A model generated the notes under the pieces. It ran no database searches. It saw only the letters and a program-made list of their open reading frames with translations, and was not told the origin of the DNA. Below are positions 51,928-63,101 of a DNA stretch of 64,000 nt, piece by piece; positions within the stretch are counted from its first letter, which is position 1; every line of letters begins with the position of its first letter. This DNA is from Nothophaeocryptopus gaeumannii. Its lineage: Eukaryota; Ascomycota; Dothideomycetes; Mycosphaerellales; Mycosphaerellaceae. Made by a program: the position numbers and the translations under genes. The DNA lies in the NCBI GenBank assembly GCA_031771865.1, contig JASISA010000022.1:310001-374000 (forward strand). Reading direction: 5' to 3'.

Positions 51928-53835
51928 ATGCGGCTGTCGCTGTCGACCCTGCTCGGCCTCCCCGCCGCCCTGCTCCCCACCGTCTTCACCACCGCCGCCG
52001 CTTCTGATCTCCCACCCGCTAGCGACTATGCCGAACACCTGCACCTGAAGCCTCTCCCCGGCGGCGCACTCTACGCTGGCTTCAACTTCACCGCGTCCAC
52101 ACCGTTGGCCGACTACGAGCGCCAGCACTTTCGCTTCTTTCCGCGCTCGCTTGCCCAGATACTGCAATTCACCGACACCGCAGAACTCCACTTGCGCTTC
52201 GCGCTGGGCCGATGGGACGAGGAGAGTTGGGGCAGTAGACCGCGGAACGGCACAAGAGACGGCGGCACGGGCGTCGAGCTCTGGGCGTGGCTCCGCGCCG
52301 ACACTGAGGCTCAAGCTACGGAGAAATGGAGTGGACTTGTCAACTCGCTCAGTGGCCTGTTTTGCGCCAGCTTGAACTTCATTGACCAGACCAAGACCAT
52401 TCAGCCCTTGCTGACTTTCGTCCCGGAAGGCACCTTAACGTCGTCGGATCCCAAGTTGCACCTCATGCACGGCATGTTGCCGCACGAGGTCGTTTGTACG
52501 GAGAACTTGACTCCGTTCTTGAAGCTGTTACCCTGCAAAGGGAAAGCAGGAGTTTCGAGTTTGCTGGACGGCCACAAAATTTTTGACGCCAACTGGCAGA
52601 CCATGTCCATAGACGTGCGTCCTCGCTGTCGTGGCGTCGCGGACTGTCAGTTAGAGATTGACCAAACCGTCGACATGGTACTGGACATTGAGCGGAGCAT
52701 GAGGCCTCGGGACGATCCGATACCACGACCACCCCGCGTGGAGACGATCAACTGCGATGAGAGCAAAGGCTACAATGCCCAAGACACTTGCTACCCGACT
52801 CCGCTTCAAGGTGACTTGGAATGGTCTCTCAGTCGCATATTTGGAAGACCAGTACATGGTAGCTGTGCTCTTAGCCAGAGGTCCGACGCGAGTGACGTTT
52901 CTCTCGAGGCCCCTCTGTCCAGAGAAGTAGAAATCACTCCCAAAATGACACCCGATAGCCTTCCCAAAGTGGTCCCTGGCTCAAGGTTGTATCGAACCCG
53001 CAACGGAGAAGACTTTGATATGAAGCTTCCGCATCAGCGGGACTCAGAGCAGGCTCATGGTTCCGGGAACAATCAACTACGAGCCAGTAGGCAGATCACC
53101 GGATACGGACAGGAACGCGGTGGCATGCATACGGTCATCATGAATCCCCATCCCCATACTCAACGCATTGTCTACCTCGAAGCTTTGCCCTGGTTCCTTA
53201 GACCTTTCATGCACACCTTGAGCGTTGATGGCGCAAAAGTTGAAAAGATGTTCTACACTCCTGCGGTTGACAGACGGAAAGGAACTCAGTTGGAGCTACT
53301 CCTGGAGCTACCCCCACTCTCTACCACAGAGCTGACCTACGACTTTGAGAAGGCTATTCTGCGATACACGGAGTACCCGCCAGATGCAAACCGAGGGTTT
53401 GACGTTGCTCCAGCCATCATTCGCGTTCTGCCCACTCGCGAAGCGGTAGAAGAAGACCTTTATTTACGCACGACTTCACTTCTGCTGCCACTCCCAACGC
53501 CGGACTTCAGCATGCCTTACAATGTCATCATCTTGACATCGACTGTCATTGCACTGGGGTTCGGGAGCATTTTCAATCTCCTCATTCGCCGGTTTGTGCT
53601 CCACGAAGAAGTCTCTGAGTCGCCGCTCACTGGAGCAATCAAGCGCTTGCGCGGCAAGCTTGGATTCGCAAAAGGCAAGCTCGCTACTGTGGATCGTATA
53701 CGCGAGAAAGATATGGTTGATGATGCCACTTCCTCATCAGTTGGTCTAGATCGGGACTTGGGCACTGTGTACGGAAGGAAGACCGGTATCAGGCTAGCCA
53801 AGGCACCTGGCACAATTCAAGACAGCGCAAAATAA
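51928..53835 (+). CDS. GPI16: GPI transamidase subunit GPI16 (PIG-T)
   Basis: A single exon of 635 residues. It has a signal peptide (MRLSLSTLLGLPAALLPTVF), then the conserved PIG-T start (YAEHLHLKPLPGGALYAGFN, FRFFPRSLAQILQF) and LRFALGRWDEESWG. LFCASLNFID and CTENLTPFLKLLPCKGKAG follow, the latter including the Cys that forms the disulfide to Gpi8 in known complexes (family knowledge). DLEWSLSRIFGRP and HTQRIVYLEALPWFLRPFMH come next, and a C-terminal helix (YNVIILTSTVIALGFGSIFN) is followed by a cytoplasmic tail. The protein is part of the ER complex that attaches GPI anchors. Full length; the tail of about 85 residues is longer than the yeast one. Confidence 0.95.
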   Translation: MRLSLSTLLGLPAALLPTVFTTAAASDLPPASDYAEHLHLKPLPGGALYAGFNFTASTPLADYERQHFRFFPRSLAQILQFTDTAELHLRFALGRWDEESWGSRPRNGTRDGGTGVELWAWLRADTEAQATEKWSGLVNSLSGLFCASLNFIDQTKTIQPLLTFVPEGTLTSSDPKLHLMHGMLPHEVVCTENLTPFLKLLPCKGKAGVSSLLDGHKIFDANWQTMSIDVRPRCRGVADCQLEIDQTVDMVLDIERSMRPRDDPIPRPPRVETINCDESKGYNAQDTCYPTPLQGDLEWSLSRIFGRPVHGSCALSQRSDASDVSLEAPLSREVEITPKMTPDSLPKVVPGSRLYRTRNGEDFDMKLPHQRDSEQAHGSGNNQLRASRQITGYGQERGGMHTVIMNPHPHTQRIVYLEALPWFLRPFMHTLSVDGAKVEKMFYTPAVDRRKGTQLELLLELPPLSTTELTYDFEKAILRYTEYPPDANRGFDVAPAIIRVLPTREAVEEDLYLRTTSLLLPLPTPDFSMPYNVIILTSTVIALGFGSIFNLLIRRFVLHEEVSESPLTGAIKRLRGKLGFAKGKLATVDRIREKDMVDDATSSSVGLDRDLGTVYGRKTGIRLAKAPGTIQDSAK

Positions 53836-54197
53836 TACTAGCTCTTTTGGAAACCAAGGCGACTTATGCGTTCTCGAACTCATCGCTAGAGCCTCAGAGA
53901 TTTCATTGCGTCAAAGTTTACGAGTTGATTATACGCCTATATATATCACACCCTTGTGCAAGTCTGGTGAGTAAGCCATGCCCTAGAAACTAACACGGCA
54001 AAAGCCGCCCACGGACTTGGGATCATCAAATAATGCCGTCGATCTTCGACTACAAGTCACCCAAATGAATCCCATATCTGGATGCACCGGGCGGCGGATT
54101 CCTCTACCCTTCCCGCACCACGCATGTATCTTCTGAGTCAGACCTTCCCTTTGCAACAGTATGAGGTCATTGCCCGCTACTTGACCCTGTCTTCACC
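53836..54197. other. Intergenic
   Basis: The 362 bp between two + strand genes contain no supported feature. Confidence 0.5.
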
Positions 54198-55903
54198 ATG
54201 CACATGAAAGGCTTTCTCGACGAACAGGCACACAACAATGTGTTCCACTCGCTCCCGATTCCGACATCCACCAAGAAGACAAAATCGGCACCAACCAAGC
54301 GGTCTATCATCCGCACAGGCTGCATTTCTTGCTTACAGAAGGGCTTGAAATGCGACGGGCTCGATCCAAAATGCCGGCCAGAAGAAATGAACGACAAGTG
54401 GCAAGTCAACATTCATGAGGATCTTCCGTGGCGATGGCACGGAACCTGGCGGGAGAGAAGAGGCATTCACGTCTTCGTCGGCTTCGCGACCTCTCCCGAT
54501 AAAGTCGGCCCTTTTGGCTCGCCATTTTGGCACAGGGCAGTCATAATTGCCTGCCATTACAGTCCGGCTCTATACCATATCGCTTGCGCTATCGGATCTT
54601 TATACGAGTACGTCTTGCAAGAATCTGCGGGCTCCAGTTGCATCGACCGTGGCGGCTATGATTTTGCGCTGCGGCAATGTAATCGCGGGATCAGCTTCTT
54701 GACATCTTTGGAAGGGAATCAGGCGCAGCCCGAAACCGCTCTCGTGGCTTGTATCTTGTTTTCTTGCTTCGAATCACTACAGGGCCAGGCTGCTCAAGCT
54801 AGTACACATATCTTGCAAGGCAGGAAGCTTTTGGTGAGTGTCATTGGATGAACCTCCAGCGCGGCAGTCTTCGCCATGCCCGTGAATTCTGTTTCAATCT
54901 GCAAAGCTCCTGGGTGTGTAGCTGAGAAAACCTGCAGATGTTGGTCGAGCACCTCGAAAGAACTGGACTTGCGGTCGGACTCGCCGAGACAACCGAGATA
55001 GGCCCTATGCTAAGCAAATTAGAAGTCCAGGCAAGAGGCCTCCAAGGCAGCACAATGATCCATTTCGACGGCATCTACAAGCTCCGACTACCAGACGCAT
55101 TCTTCCTCTACAACATTGAACACGCCAATCGAACGTTGCAAGCCGTATACGCACGACTATTGGTTTACTGCCAGGACTTCTACCTCGCAGAAGATTCCAC
55201 CGAGGCTGCCCGTCTCACTGGTTACAAATGGGCGACATTTGGCTGTTGGCTGAAGCAATGGTATCAATCCTTTACAGAGCTTATTGAACGACTCGGTAGT
55301 AGGATCTCGCATGCCGAGATGCAAAAGGCCAAGATTCTGAGAGCAAACCATATACTTGCGACGATGATGTGCTCGAACGATCAAAGTGGAGTTCGGGCTG
55401 TTTGGGTAAGTAACGAAGCTTTTGAAAGCTATTGAGTCCAGAGGTTGTTGGACTTGTTGGTTGATTCACAACTGCAGGATGCCCACGAGCCCGGTTTCCG
55501 GACAATCATCCAGCTGTCGGCATCTGTTCTAAATACTTACCAAGTCGAGCTTCCTCCAACTCTCGGCCCTGCGCGGTTTCCCTTCCTTCCCTACGGACTG
55601 TGGGTCTCCGAACCACTGTTTGTCGCCATGTCACGATCCACGAAGCCTGATACCAGGAAACAAGCCGCAGGGCTATTGTTTGGACAGCGCAGCACGAACA
55701 GGATGCGATCACGGGGCACGTCGAGGATTTCGAGCGAATCGGGCAGTTCAATTCACAGCACCGATGAAAATCAGACAGAGGAGTGGACTGTAGAACAGTG
55801 GATTGATGTCGTTGCGCGGACGAGGGTCGATGTGGCGGAAGCAATGTTCTTCGGCAGGTTCGAGGGTATAGAGACCCCAAATTTTGACGCGGATACTGCG
55901 TGA
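54198..55903 (+). CDS. Zn2Cys6-type fungal regulator with incomplete zinc cluster
   Basis: Exons 54198-54833, 54938-55405 and 55477-55903, all phase 0, give 509 residues. Near residue 37 is the start of a binuclear zinc cluster, TGCISCLQKGLKCDGLDPKC (Cys spacing CX2CX6CX6C). The following sequence RPEEMNDKWQV lacks the last two cysteines, so only four of six ligands exist. The rest matches the fungal transcription-factor middle region: YHIACAIGSLYEYV, ETALVACILFSCFESLQGQ and THILQGRKLL, ending FFGRFEGIETPNFDAD. Either DNA binding is lost or an alternative exon supplies the remaining cysteines; I found none. The protein could still act through its regulatory domain. No neighbouring gene suggests a target. 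Confidence 0.82.
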
Positions 55904-56307
55904 TAGCTGTCTAACCGGATAAGCTATGGAAGCTCGTTCCAAGTTTGCTCACCTAGAGCCGAGACTTGAACCAGAGTGTGCGTTTCTAGGCTAATAAGAC
56001 GAGGGGTGCGTGTAAAGAGTCCACTCTTTCATGTGAAGCAAATGAAGGTGAAGTTTGCCAAAACCTCACCTGCGCTACCATCTTGTAATTTCCCAGGAGA
56101 AGCATTTTCATGATTGTCCATGTAGTATTTCATTGTCTGACTCTTCAAGTAAGGTAAATGAACATGCGGGATACTGCCATAGAGCGACAGCCAAAGAACC
56201 TGGAAGTGGGATTCTGTATAAGATGAGACAGGTAAGAACATGCATTGGCGAGCGAGAGTTTGGCTTCCTACCTCGTTCATTGCCGTTGACCAGCCCTCAT
56301 TTCTTAT
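55904..56307. other. Intergenic between convergent genes
   Basis: The 404 bp show no supported gene or repeat. Confidence 0.5.
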
Positions 56308-56853
56308 CTACTGCTGCTTACTCTTTTTCAGCGAGCTACTACTACCACCGCTTGTTCTTGAGCGACCACTACTTTCTAGGCCTGTCTCGCCCACCGAGCC
56401 TTGCGCACCTCCTTCCTGGTCTCCCCGCGGCTGACTAATGTCGGTGTTGGCGGGTGATCTTGAAAGTTAGCATTCGCGCCTTCAGAATGGATGCAAGAGT
56501 ACTCACGCGTTCAAAGGGTTGTTAGAATCCTGCGAGTCAATGGTGTTAGCATTGTAAGCCAGCAGTATATCGGGATTTTGACGTACGCCTCCTGTCTCTT
56601 TAGATGCTTGCTCGTGTTGTTCTTCTGGTCTTGTCTGTTTGGGATCGAACGCAGTTTCTGCCGTGGCCTGCGATGCCGCCTCATCCCCACCAGACTTGCT
56701 GTACTCGCTGGACTCAACATTCATGCTGTCCTTGTCTTGGTCATGCTTTGTGGGAAATCGTGATCTGGATGCCATACGGAATCGTCGGATCGCTAACGGA
56801 CGTCCACTCGCATGCTGCAGACGTGGCAGGTTGCTTCGGATTGGCGGGATCAT
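56308..56853 (-). CDS. Small conserved-looking fungal protein, probably mitochondrial
   Basis: Exons 56587-56853, 56507-56529 (23 nt) and 56308-56458 keep frame and give 146 residues. The N-terminus (MIPPIRSNLPRLQHASGRPL, then AIRRFRM) is Arg-rich, amphipathic and free of acidic residues for 30 residues, as in a mitochondrial presequence. The remainder is hydrophilic: TAFDPKQTRPEEQHEQASKE, NPLNASPANTDISQPRG and a Ser/Lys-rich end. The second introns have a good branch site (GCTAAC). I do not recognise a named family; the frame conservation across two short introns argues that it is a real gene. Confidence 0.75.
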
Positions 56854-57131
56854 CTTCGCGGTTAAGTATGCGATTGATATAAAGGCTATCGCAAGTACTC
56901 GCTGGCATGAACGGTTGTGGATGCTGGTGTTCTAAGTAACAATCATGAACACGCGCACTGGCGGCTGACCAACAATGACATCACGGGACATGTCCGTGGC
57001 ACGATCAGACTTCTACACGAGCCAACGGTCTTGCACTACTACCGCTAACAGCATAGTAATAGCAATGTAGACGCCACTGCCATTGCTATTGCCATTGCCA
57101 ACGCGCGAGGAGCCTCTTCCGCTTATCCGCC

Positions 57132-57914
57132 ATGGAAGACATCCGGCCTCACTTTGAGGGCGAGCATGAGGAGTCGTCGGAGCTGAAGGAAATCATCAAG
57201 AAGCTTCGTCTGCAGAAGCATGTGGAAGGCGGCTACTTTGCGGTGAGCACCGCTCGCGCTTCGACGACCGAAGAGCGTGCGACAACTGAAGAGGAAGCTG
57301 ATCGTTCACTTCAAGGAGACGGATCGAGCTGCGTCCCGAGTGGCAAATCCATTACCAGTATCCCCCGAGCCGACCAGATCGGCTTCGACGACCATCTTTT
57401 ACCTACTTACTAGCAAATATCCTCTGGGGGCTTTCCACCGCAATAAGGCACGAACTGTGTATGTCTGTCGCTGGTTGGAGCTGGCCTGCGTAGACTGAGT
57501 CAACCACTAATCTATGAAAGTCACACACTGCATCGAGGCCGCGGCCGCTATGTCATTATCCACGCAGACGAAGTAGCGAAATCGGGCTGTCCGAATGGCT
57601 ACAGCGAGAACGAGCAGCTCTCAGAAGGGCAGCGATGGACGGGAAAAGCAAGGGTTGAAGTCTTCACAGTTGGACCAGATGTCTTACGAGGGGAACGATT
57701 GCAGTGGGTCGTGGAGGGAGGGAAGTACAAATGCAGCTTCTTGCTCCCCGACGAGGTAGGCGGAGCGTCAAGCGAAGGCCTGCTTATCAGCGAGACTGTC
57801 GTGCCGGGGTTTGAATTCTCAGACCACGACTTCATGCAATCGGCAAGATTTGAAGCATTGCTTACGCATGAGCAGGCAGAAGCTATGCGATGGATGCTCA
57901 GGAAGGAGGACTGA
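57132..57914 (+). CDS. DUF985 cupin-fold protein
   Basis: Exons 57132-57242, 57316-57458 and 57521-57914 give 215 residues. The family start IIKKLRLQKHVEGGYFAETD is split by intron 1. It continues with STTIFYLLTSKYPLGAFHR, HTLHRGRGRYVIIH, the segment VGPDVLRGERLQWVVEGGKY, and ends with ISETVVPGFEFSDHDFM. DUF985 proteins are RmlC-like cupins of unknown reaction, though conserved in bacteria, plants and fungi. Histidines in FHR, HTLHRG and the acidic EFSDHDF could bind a metal (inference). Introns have clear GTGAGC and GTATGT donors. Confidence 0.93.
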
Positions 57915-58166
57915 GGCATGCTGCTTGCGGCATATCCACGCTTTGTGGCTTCTCGAGAGCCAAAATATCAGCTGTATATTACAGGGTATCATTTCCATCC
58001 CAAACACCAACGCTATGCCCACGATACGCAATCTAGATGCAAGACAATGTCTCCATGCCGTTCATGTATTCGTTCCAAATCGTTTCCGTTCCGAGGGCCA
58101 TACTAAAAGCCCGTATCAGAGATACGTTCCTGTTGTCCGAAGGGATAACGTGTGTCGATCAAGAGC

Positions 58167-58313
58167 TCACGCATCCTCTCCGCTTGTGGTTGATCCTGCT
58201 CCGCCGCGGACGCCGCTGAATCTCGTTTGGGCCCAGTAGATGCCAAACCCAATGAGTGCGAGAACGACGAAGAGAATGATGACGATGATTGCAATGACGA
58301 TGTTGCCCTCCAT
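58167..58313 (-). CDS. 48-residue single-pass membrane peptide
   Basis: ATG 58313 opens a 49-codon frame: MEGN, then a strongly hydrophobic helix (IVIAIIVIILFVVLALIGFG) followed by IYWAQTRF and a Gly/Ser-rich tail ending EDA and TGA. The codons give only aliphatic residues over about 20 positions, unlikely by chance in this GC-balanced DNA. The type is that of small tail- or signal-anchored proteins often missed in annotation. No named family is recognised. It lies 252 bp from the DUF985 3' end and converges with it. Confidence 0.6.
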   Translation of the reverse strand: MEGNIVIAIIVIILFVVLALIGFGIYWAQTRFSGVRGGAGSTTSGEDA

Positions 58314-60116
58314 GGTCGCGATGTGTGTGGTGAGGAGCCGTGAGGTGTGACTGAATCGAGCGAGAATTTGGGCGCTCCGTCGGCGTTCTTTGGCGTCTTG
58401 GTTCTAGATATTGAAGATGATGGACAACGCGGAGCAAATTGGGGTTGATGGTTCGTCCTGTCGAGACGCTCTTGAGTGCGGTTGGACTGGAGTTCGAAGT
58501 ATTCTTGAATTCGAGTTACGAATAGGATGTGTGCGGTGGTCGTTGTTGAGGATGTGTGGACAGCTACTAATCGAATTATCCTGGGTGGAATTTATGTTTG
58601 GGAAGACAAAAGCTTTGTGTTTCCGACGAGAGAGCCATTTGTACGAAGAGCCCTGCCACGCTGTATTCTTTCTGGCTGCGAGAGGTTGGGTGGGTGCAGG
58701 TGGCTGGACTGTTTACAGCGCACGGTTCGCGGCTAAGCATGCCCATCATTTGATAGTCGCCAAAGATGCAGGTCCCAGACATCTCGCCAGAATCAAATAC
58801 ATTTCGAACATCATTACGGAAAACACACGGTCCGCTTGTTCACCGAGTTCACTTATTAGTAGGATGTACATGACCATCAGCGTCGGAGACTCGGAGTGGA
58901 AGCGGGCAGGGACGAGCCGGGAGCGGCCGAGAGCCCCTGCCCCAGCGACGCTACTGGGTTTCGCATTTCGGTTGAGACTCGCCGCGGGAAAGGCTAGCAC
59001 GTGACCCTTCACACCGCTAATAACTTCGAGGTCGCTGCTGTTGTAGACAGTCACTTGCATCCACAGGCGCTTGGTCGAGATCCATAAAAGTTGAGGCGCT
59101 CGACATACTCTCATGCACGCCCCACGTTGCTTCATGTGACGGCTGGTGTGCCATCGGACGCTCGTATAGAATCACATGCGTAGCAAATGATAAGTGCATA
59201 TCGATCAATAAGGTATGTCGTTTGGCGTCCATGAATCTAAGCTGAAATCGTCGCAGTCGAGCGATGGTATCACTCATCTCAAAAGGTGGGGTGTGAACTT
59301 GAAAGACGATATGGTGAAACTCATGCTGCTGCACAGTGTAGGCTGCATTCTCCATCAAACATTTTCTGCATTGATCGGGAAGGACGTTACATACGATCTT
59401 GACACTCTCCAGCCGCACTATACTCCGGCTCAATCTGACATCATCGTCGCTCTCGTAGGTCCAATGCCATGCCAATGCGAAAGCTTCTGGGCCCGCAACA
59501 GAGTTGCTCCGTGGGGAATGCCAGTATTCCCCAAAATGCTATTTTCCATTCGCGCCTTTACGCGCAGAGAAAGCCAAGATCAATGGTGAGGACGCCGGTA
59601 AGTCTTCCTGCTGTGACCCAAAGGCGCTGCAAGGATGAGTCCAAATCAAATTGCAAGACTAAGCGCGCCTCCACTTCGCTCGGGAATCGAGCAGACCAAA
59701 ACGCTTTCACATCGACCGAATATCGATTGCAGTGCCTTCCGTGCCATGAATCCTTCCAGGTGACCCGTCTGAGTTAAGCTGAGCTGGGTTGAGTTGAATT
59801 TGCCCGTGGCGCATGCTCGATGGGCGGGCACATATTCAATCGCGCTGTGGTGTGCGAACTCGAAGTCGTGCCTAGGGTCGCTGTTCGAAGTATTTTTTGG
59901 CTGCGCACGAATGCATTTTCCCCGAAGCTGGATATGAAACTTATCTGCCGTCATTCATAATCATGCCCTTCCATCAGGACCTTGTCACGAGCGAATGCCA
60001 TGGGTTCTTTTCTTGGTAAGCTCGTCCAGACCGGCCAGCACATTCTCAATCAGGTGCCCACGACCTACTATCCTATACCCCATCACACCTGCCAATGGGT
60101 TCTGCCACCACGCAAA
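58314..60116. other. Long region without a confident gene
   Basis: The 1.8 kb contain open frames on both strands (for example + 58411-59004 and - 59646-59954) without recognisable domains. One minus-strand frame is listed separately as a weak candidate. No RNA gene or transposon is evident. Confidence 0.4.
59017..59562 (-). CDS. Weak candidate for an unrecognised gene fragment
   Basis: The minus-strand frame stays open for 180 codons from a TAA near 59563 to the stop at 59017, with an internal Met at 59475. The sequence has balanced composition (REWKIAFWGILAFPTEQL, MAWHWTYESDDDVRLSRSIV, RLRRFQLRFMDAKRHTLLID). No start exon is obvious; the opposite strand is also open over much of it, so this could be chance. 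Confidence 0.25.
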
Positions 60117-61785
60117 TTAATAGCTCTGGGGAAATTGACTGGCTGGCGGACTGTTGAGCATGCTGTTGCGCTTGTTGCGCCCTTTCTTGATATGACTCTT
60201 GAGCGCGCTAGAGTCAAGAGGCTTCAAGAGCTCGAATGAGCATAGCAGCTCGCTAGAGACGCTCATGACAGCTCCCCAGTTATCAAATTCGCCGCAGTAC
60301 TGGAAAGACGAAGTTAGCACCAAAAGTTCCCTTCCATGATGAGCGTGAAGTGTGACTTACATTAGGCGCCGAGAAGACTGTGACCAAAATTCTCTCATTG
60401 AAGAACTCATACCCATCCTCGACCACCATATGCGCTCGGCAGACAAGGTCAAAGTCGTGCTTCTGCAGAAACTCCATTATGACCTTCTTTCCAAAACAAT
60501 AAGACACGCCTCTTTCATTTGCCTCCCAATCAGCTTCCATGTCAGCGGGATCAGACCAGAGTAGATCGTTCAGGAGACCATAATCAGGAACATCGGTCGG
60601 CCTGGCGATGTTGCGGATATCGTCCATGTGAGAAAGAGATGGCGAGAGGCCTCCGTGCACGCAAAAGATCTTGCCGGCGACAATGGCGGCGATTGGCAGT
60701 GTATTAAACGTGTCAACAAACGTCTTCCAGACCTTGACATTACATCTTCGTTTGCACTCGTCGTAGAAACCGTAGACTCGGGTTACGTTCGCGCATTCGT
60801 GGTTGCCTCTAAGCAAAAAGAAGTTTTCCGGGAATCTTAGCTTGTAACACAGGAGAAGTAGGATGGTCTCCAAGCTTTGCTTTCCACGGTCCACGTAATC
60901 CCCTAGGAAAAGATAATTACTGTTAGGAGGAAAACCGCACATTTCGAACATACGAATGAGATCAGTGTATTGACCATGGACGTCTCCAACGATCTTGACC
61001 GGCGGCGATAGTTCCAGAAGTGCCGGTTGCGACAAGAATAACTCGCGCACGGCATTGCAAATGGCAGTAATTTCAGCGTTCTTGAGGCAAACAGTCTTGG
61101 TGACCTTGCCCGCGTACCCGGCATCAACTAGACGCTTGATCATATCATCCAGATCGGATGGCTTCAGCGCGCCAATATCCATATTACCTGATGTTGATGC
61201 AGACCTCTGGTCCGGCTCTGCGGCAGCGATCGCGAGCGCAGCAGCGGCACCCTGGCCATTTGGGCTCCTCTTCACAAGAATTGATTCGGTGGGCTCCTTG
61301 TTGTGTGACTGATGGATGTTGCCTTGTGGAGGCGCATCTGACACTGCGTCGACCTCCCCGCTTCGCTGCGCCTCTTCGATTTCGCTGTGACCGCCGCCCA
61401 CCGTGGCGGACATGGTGGGCGAGGGAGGAGGTTGCGGCTCGTCATCGTCAGCATTGGCTAGACTGCCCCTACGCGGTGTCTCCGAAAGCGAGGCCGAGGC
61501 GCGGTGCTTGCCCGACTTGCCACTGGTGGCAGACTTGACCGACTGCGAGTCCGTCTTGTCTAAGCTTGTCGTGGAGGCATCCCCGGCCAGGTTGCTGCTG
61601 CTAGCCCGCGGGCTGTCGGTGGACGTCTTGCCGGGAATCTTGGTGCGCAGGGCGCTTCTGAAAGAGCGCGAGGACTCTTTGGTGTCAGACTTGCTAAAGG
61701 ACGGATACGAGTCAAGGCTGGGGCCGGTGGGTGTCTGCGACCCACTGCTCTTGCCATCTTTCTCTTTGGAGGGTTGGTTACCCAT
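60117..61785 (-). CDS. PPZ1: Serine/threonine protein phosphatase PPZ
   Basis: Exons 60361-61785 and 60117-60299 (intron GTAAGT...TTCCAG, phase 0) give 535 residues. The start ATG 61785 encodes MGNQPSKEK, an N-myristoylation signal. About 215 Ser-rich residues precede the PP1-like catalytic domain, which has GDVHGQ, GDYVDRG, RGNHE and the C-terminal SAPNYCGEFDN split exactly by the intron. The tail KKGRNKRNSMLNSPPASQF is typical of PPZ. In yeast Ppz1 counteracts Trk potassium transport and is inhibited by Hal3, with roles in salt tolerance and wall integrity. An earlier in-frame ATG (61812) would mask the myristoylation site, so 61785 is chosen. Confidence 0.96.
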
Positions 61786-63101
61786 GCTGTCACGGCTGAT
61801 GACGTGCTGCAACTTTGCTGATCCTGTGCCGGTCTTGTGCTGCTGTTGCGCTTCTACCTGGTCGTGTGGACCGTGTCGGGTCGTGTCGTGTCTGATCGTA
61901 TGTCGTGTGTGGTCGTGTCTGACACGGTCCGGTCCGATCCTTGGTCACAATGGAATAGGACAGATGACAAATCTGAAGGTAGTTGTCCGTGGAAGGGAAG
62001 TGGTGGTAGGAGTGGACGTGGAGGTGGACGTGTCGCGTGTCGCGGGTCTCGTGCGCGGGCGACGATTGATGGGTGATGCGCCGTCTGCGCGCAATCTATC
62101 AGTCCAAAAGTGGTCAGGCCAGCGCAGCTCCTATGAATACAAGGTACAGCAATGCTAAGGTGGTCGAAACAGCCTCGCTAGGCAATGGAGCTCGGCAGCG
62201 CTGGTTGCTACTGCCTTTGCATGAATGATGATGACGCGGCGGGGTTCCTCCTGCTGGTGCGGCGGCGGTGGAGGAGGAGAAGGGGCCTCGTGCTCCTGCC
62301 TGCGTGCCAGAGTGGCCGATGGTGATAATGGAGGTATCGTGCTCTGTGCTGCGGATACAGGTGCAGGTGCAGTCCAAGAGCAAGGGGTGGTTGCAGGCGG
62401 GTGGGCGGCGGAGATGTAAATCTTCTTCGCTCGGTACGGATTGGGCAGAGCTAAGTAGCTCGGCGGTGTTATTGGGGCGGGATGATGCTGATCTCGACTT
62501 GGAAGCTGGAGAAGCGTATAGATGGAGAAGATCCACGACTCGGCGAGTACATGTGAGGTAGAGAGCAGTGCATGTAGTAAGGCAGCACTGGAGCCTGAGG
62601 GCGAGAGGCGGAGTCAGCCACGAGCCACGCGCTCTAAGCACCGCACCACACCGCACCGCCGCACATGATGAACATGATGAACATGAGAGCGATAATGGGA
62701 TATCTGACATGTACGTCTACCTAGATATCTGAGTACTCCTTGCACCAACACACAAACAAATCTTCGGTCACGTACGTTGTGGGGCGTGCCGAGCGAGGAG
62801 GTGGGCAGTGGCGCCTGCGAAGACAATAACCTGTGAATTGGCTTTGCATGTGATCCGCGCTTGGTTCATCGCCTCTCCAGCTCTCTACCCCCTACCACTC
62901 CCTCACCGTACTGCTGAGATAGTCGGAGGTGCGCATCGCAGCCGTTCAAGGTCGACCTCTCATGTCCACGTCAAAGGCTTGTCCGTCCTTTCGGCGGTAC
63001 GTGCCGACTTCTTGATAGAAAAGATATAGTACATTTCAGGTGTCCGCAGATCTATGTATGGAGACTCTTTCATGAACGCCATGAGCATGCGTCCGTCCTA
63101 T
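61786..63101. other. Promoter region of PPZ gene and 3' flank of COX10
   Basis: The 1.3 kb include a degenerate GTCGTGT-type run (61858-61925) and short ATGATGAAC tandem units (62664-62685). No supported gene; open frames around 62115-62710 are low-complexity. Confidence 0.5.

Noticed and set aside
58411..59004. 197-codon + strand frame
   Set aside because: No recognisable motif, composition shifts along its length, and no neighbouring exon signals.
62114..62710. Minus-strand frame of 198 codons rich in Ser, Cys and Pro
   Set aside because: Low-complexity promoter-like sequence (CTCCTG/TGCTGC runs) with no conserved segment; treated as non-coding.
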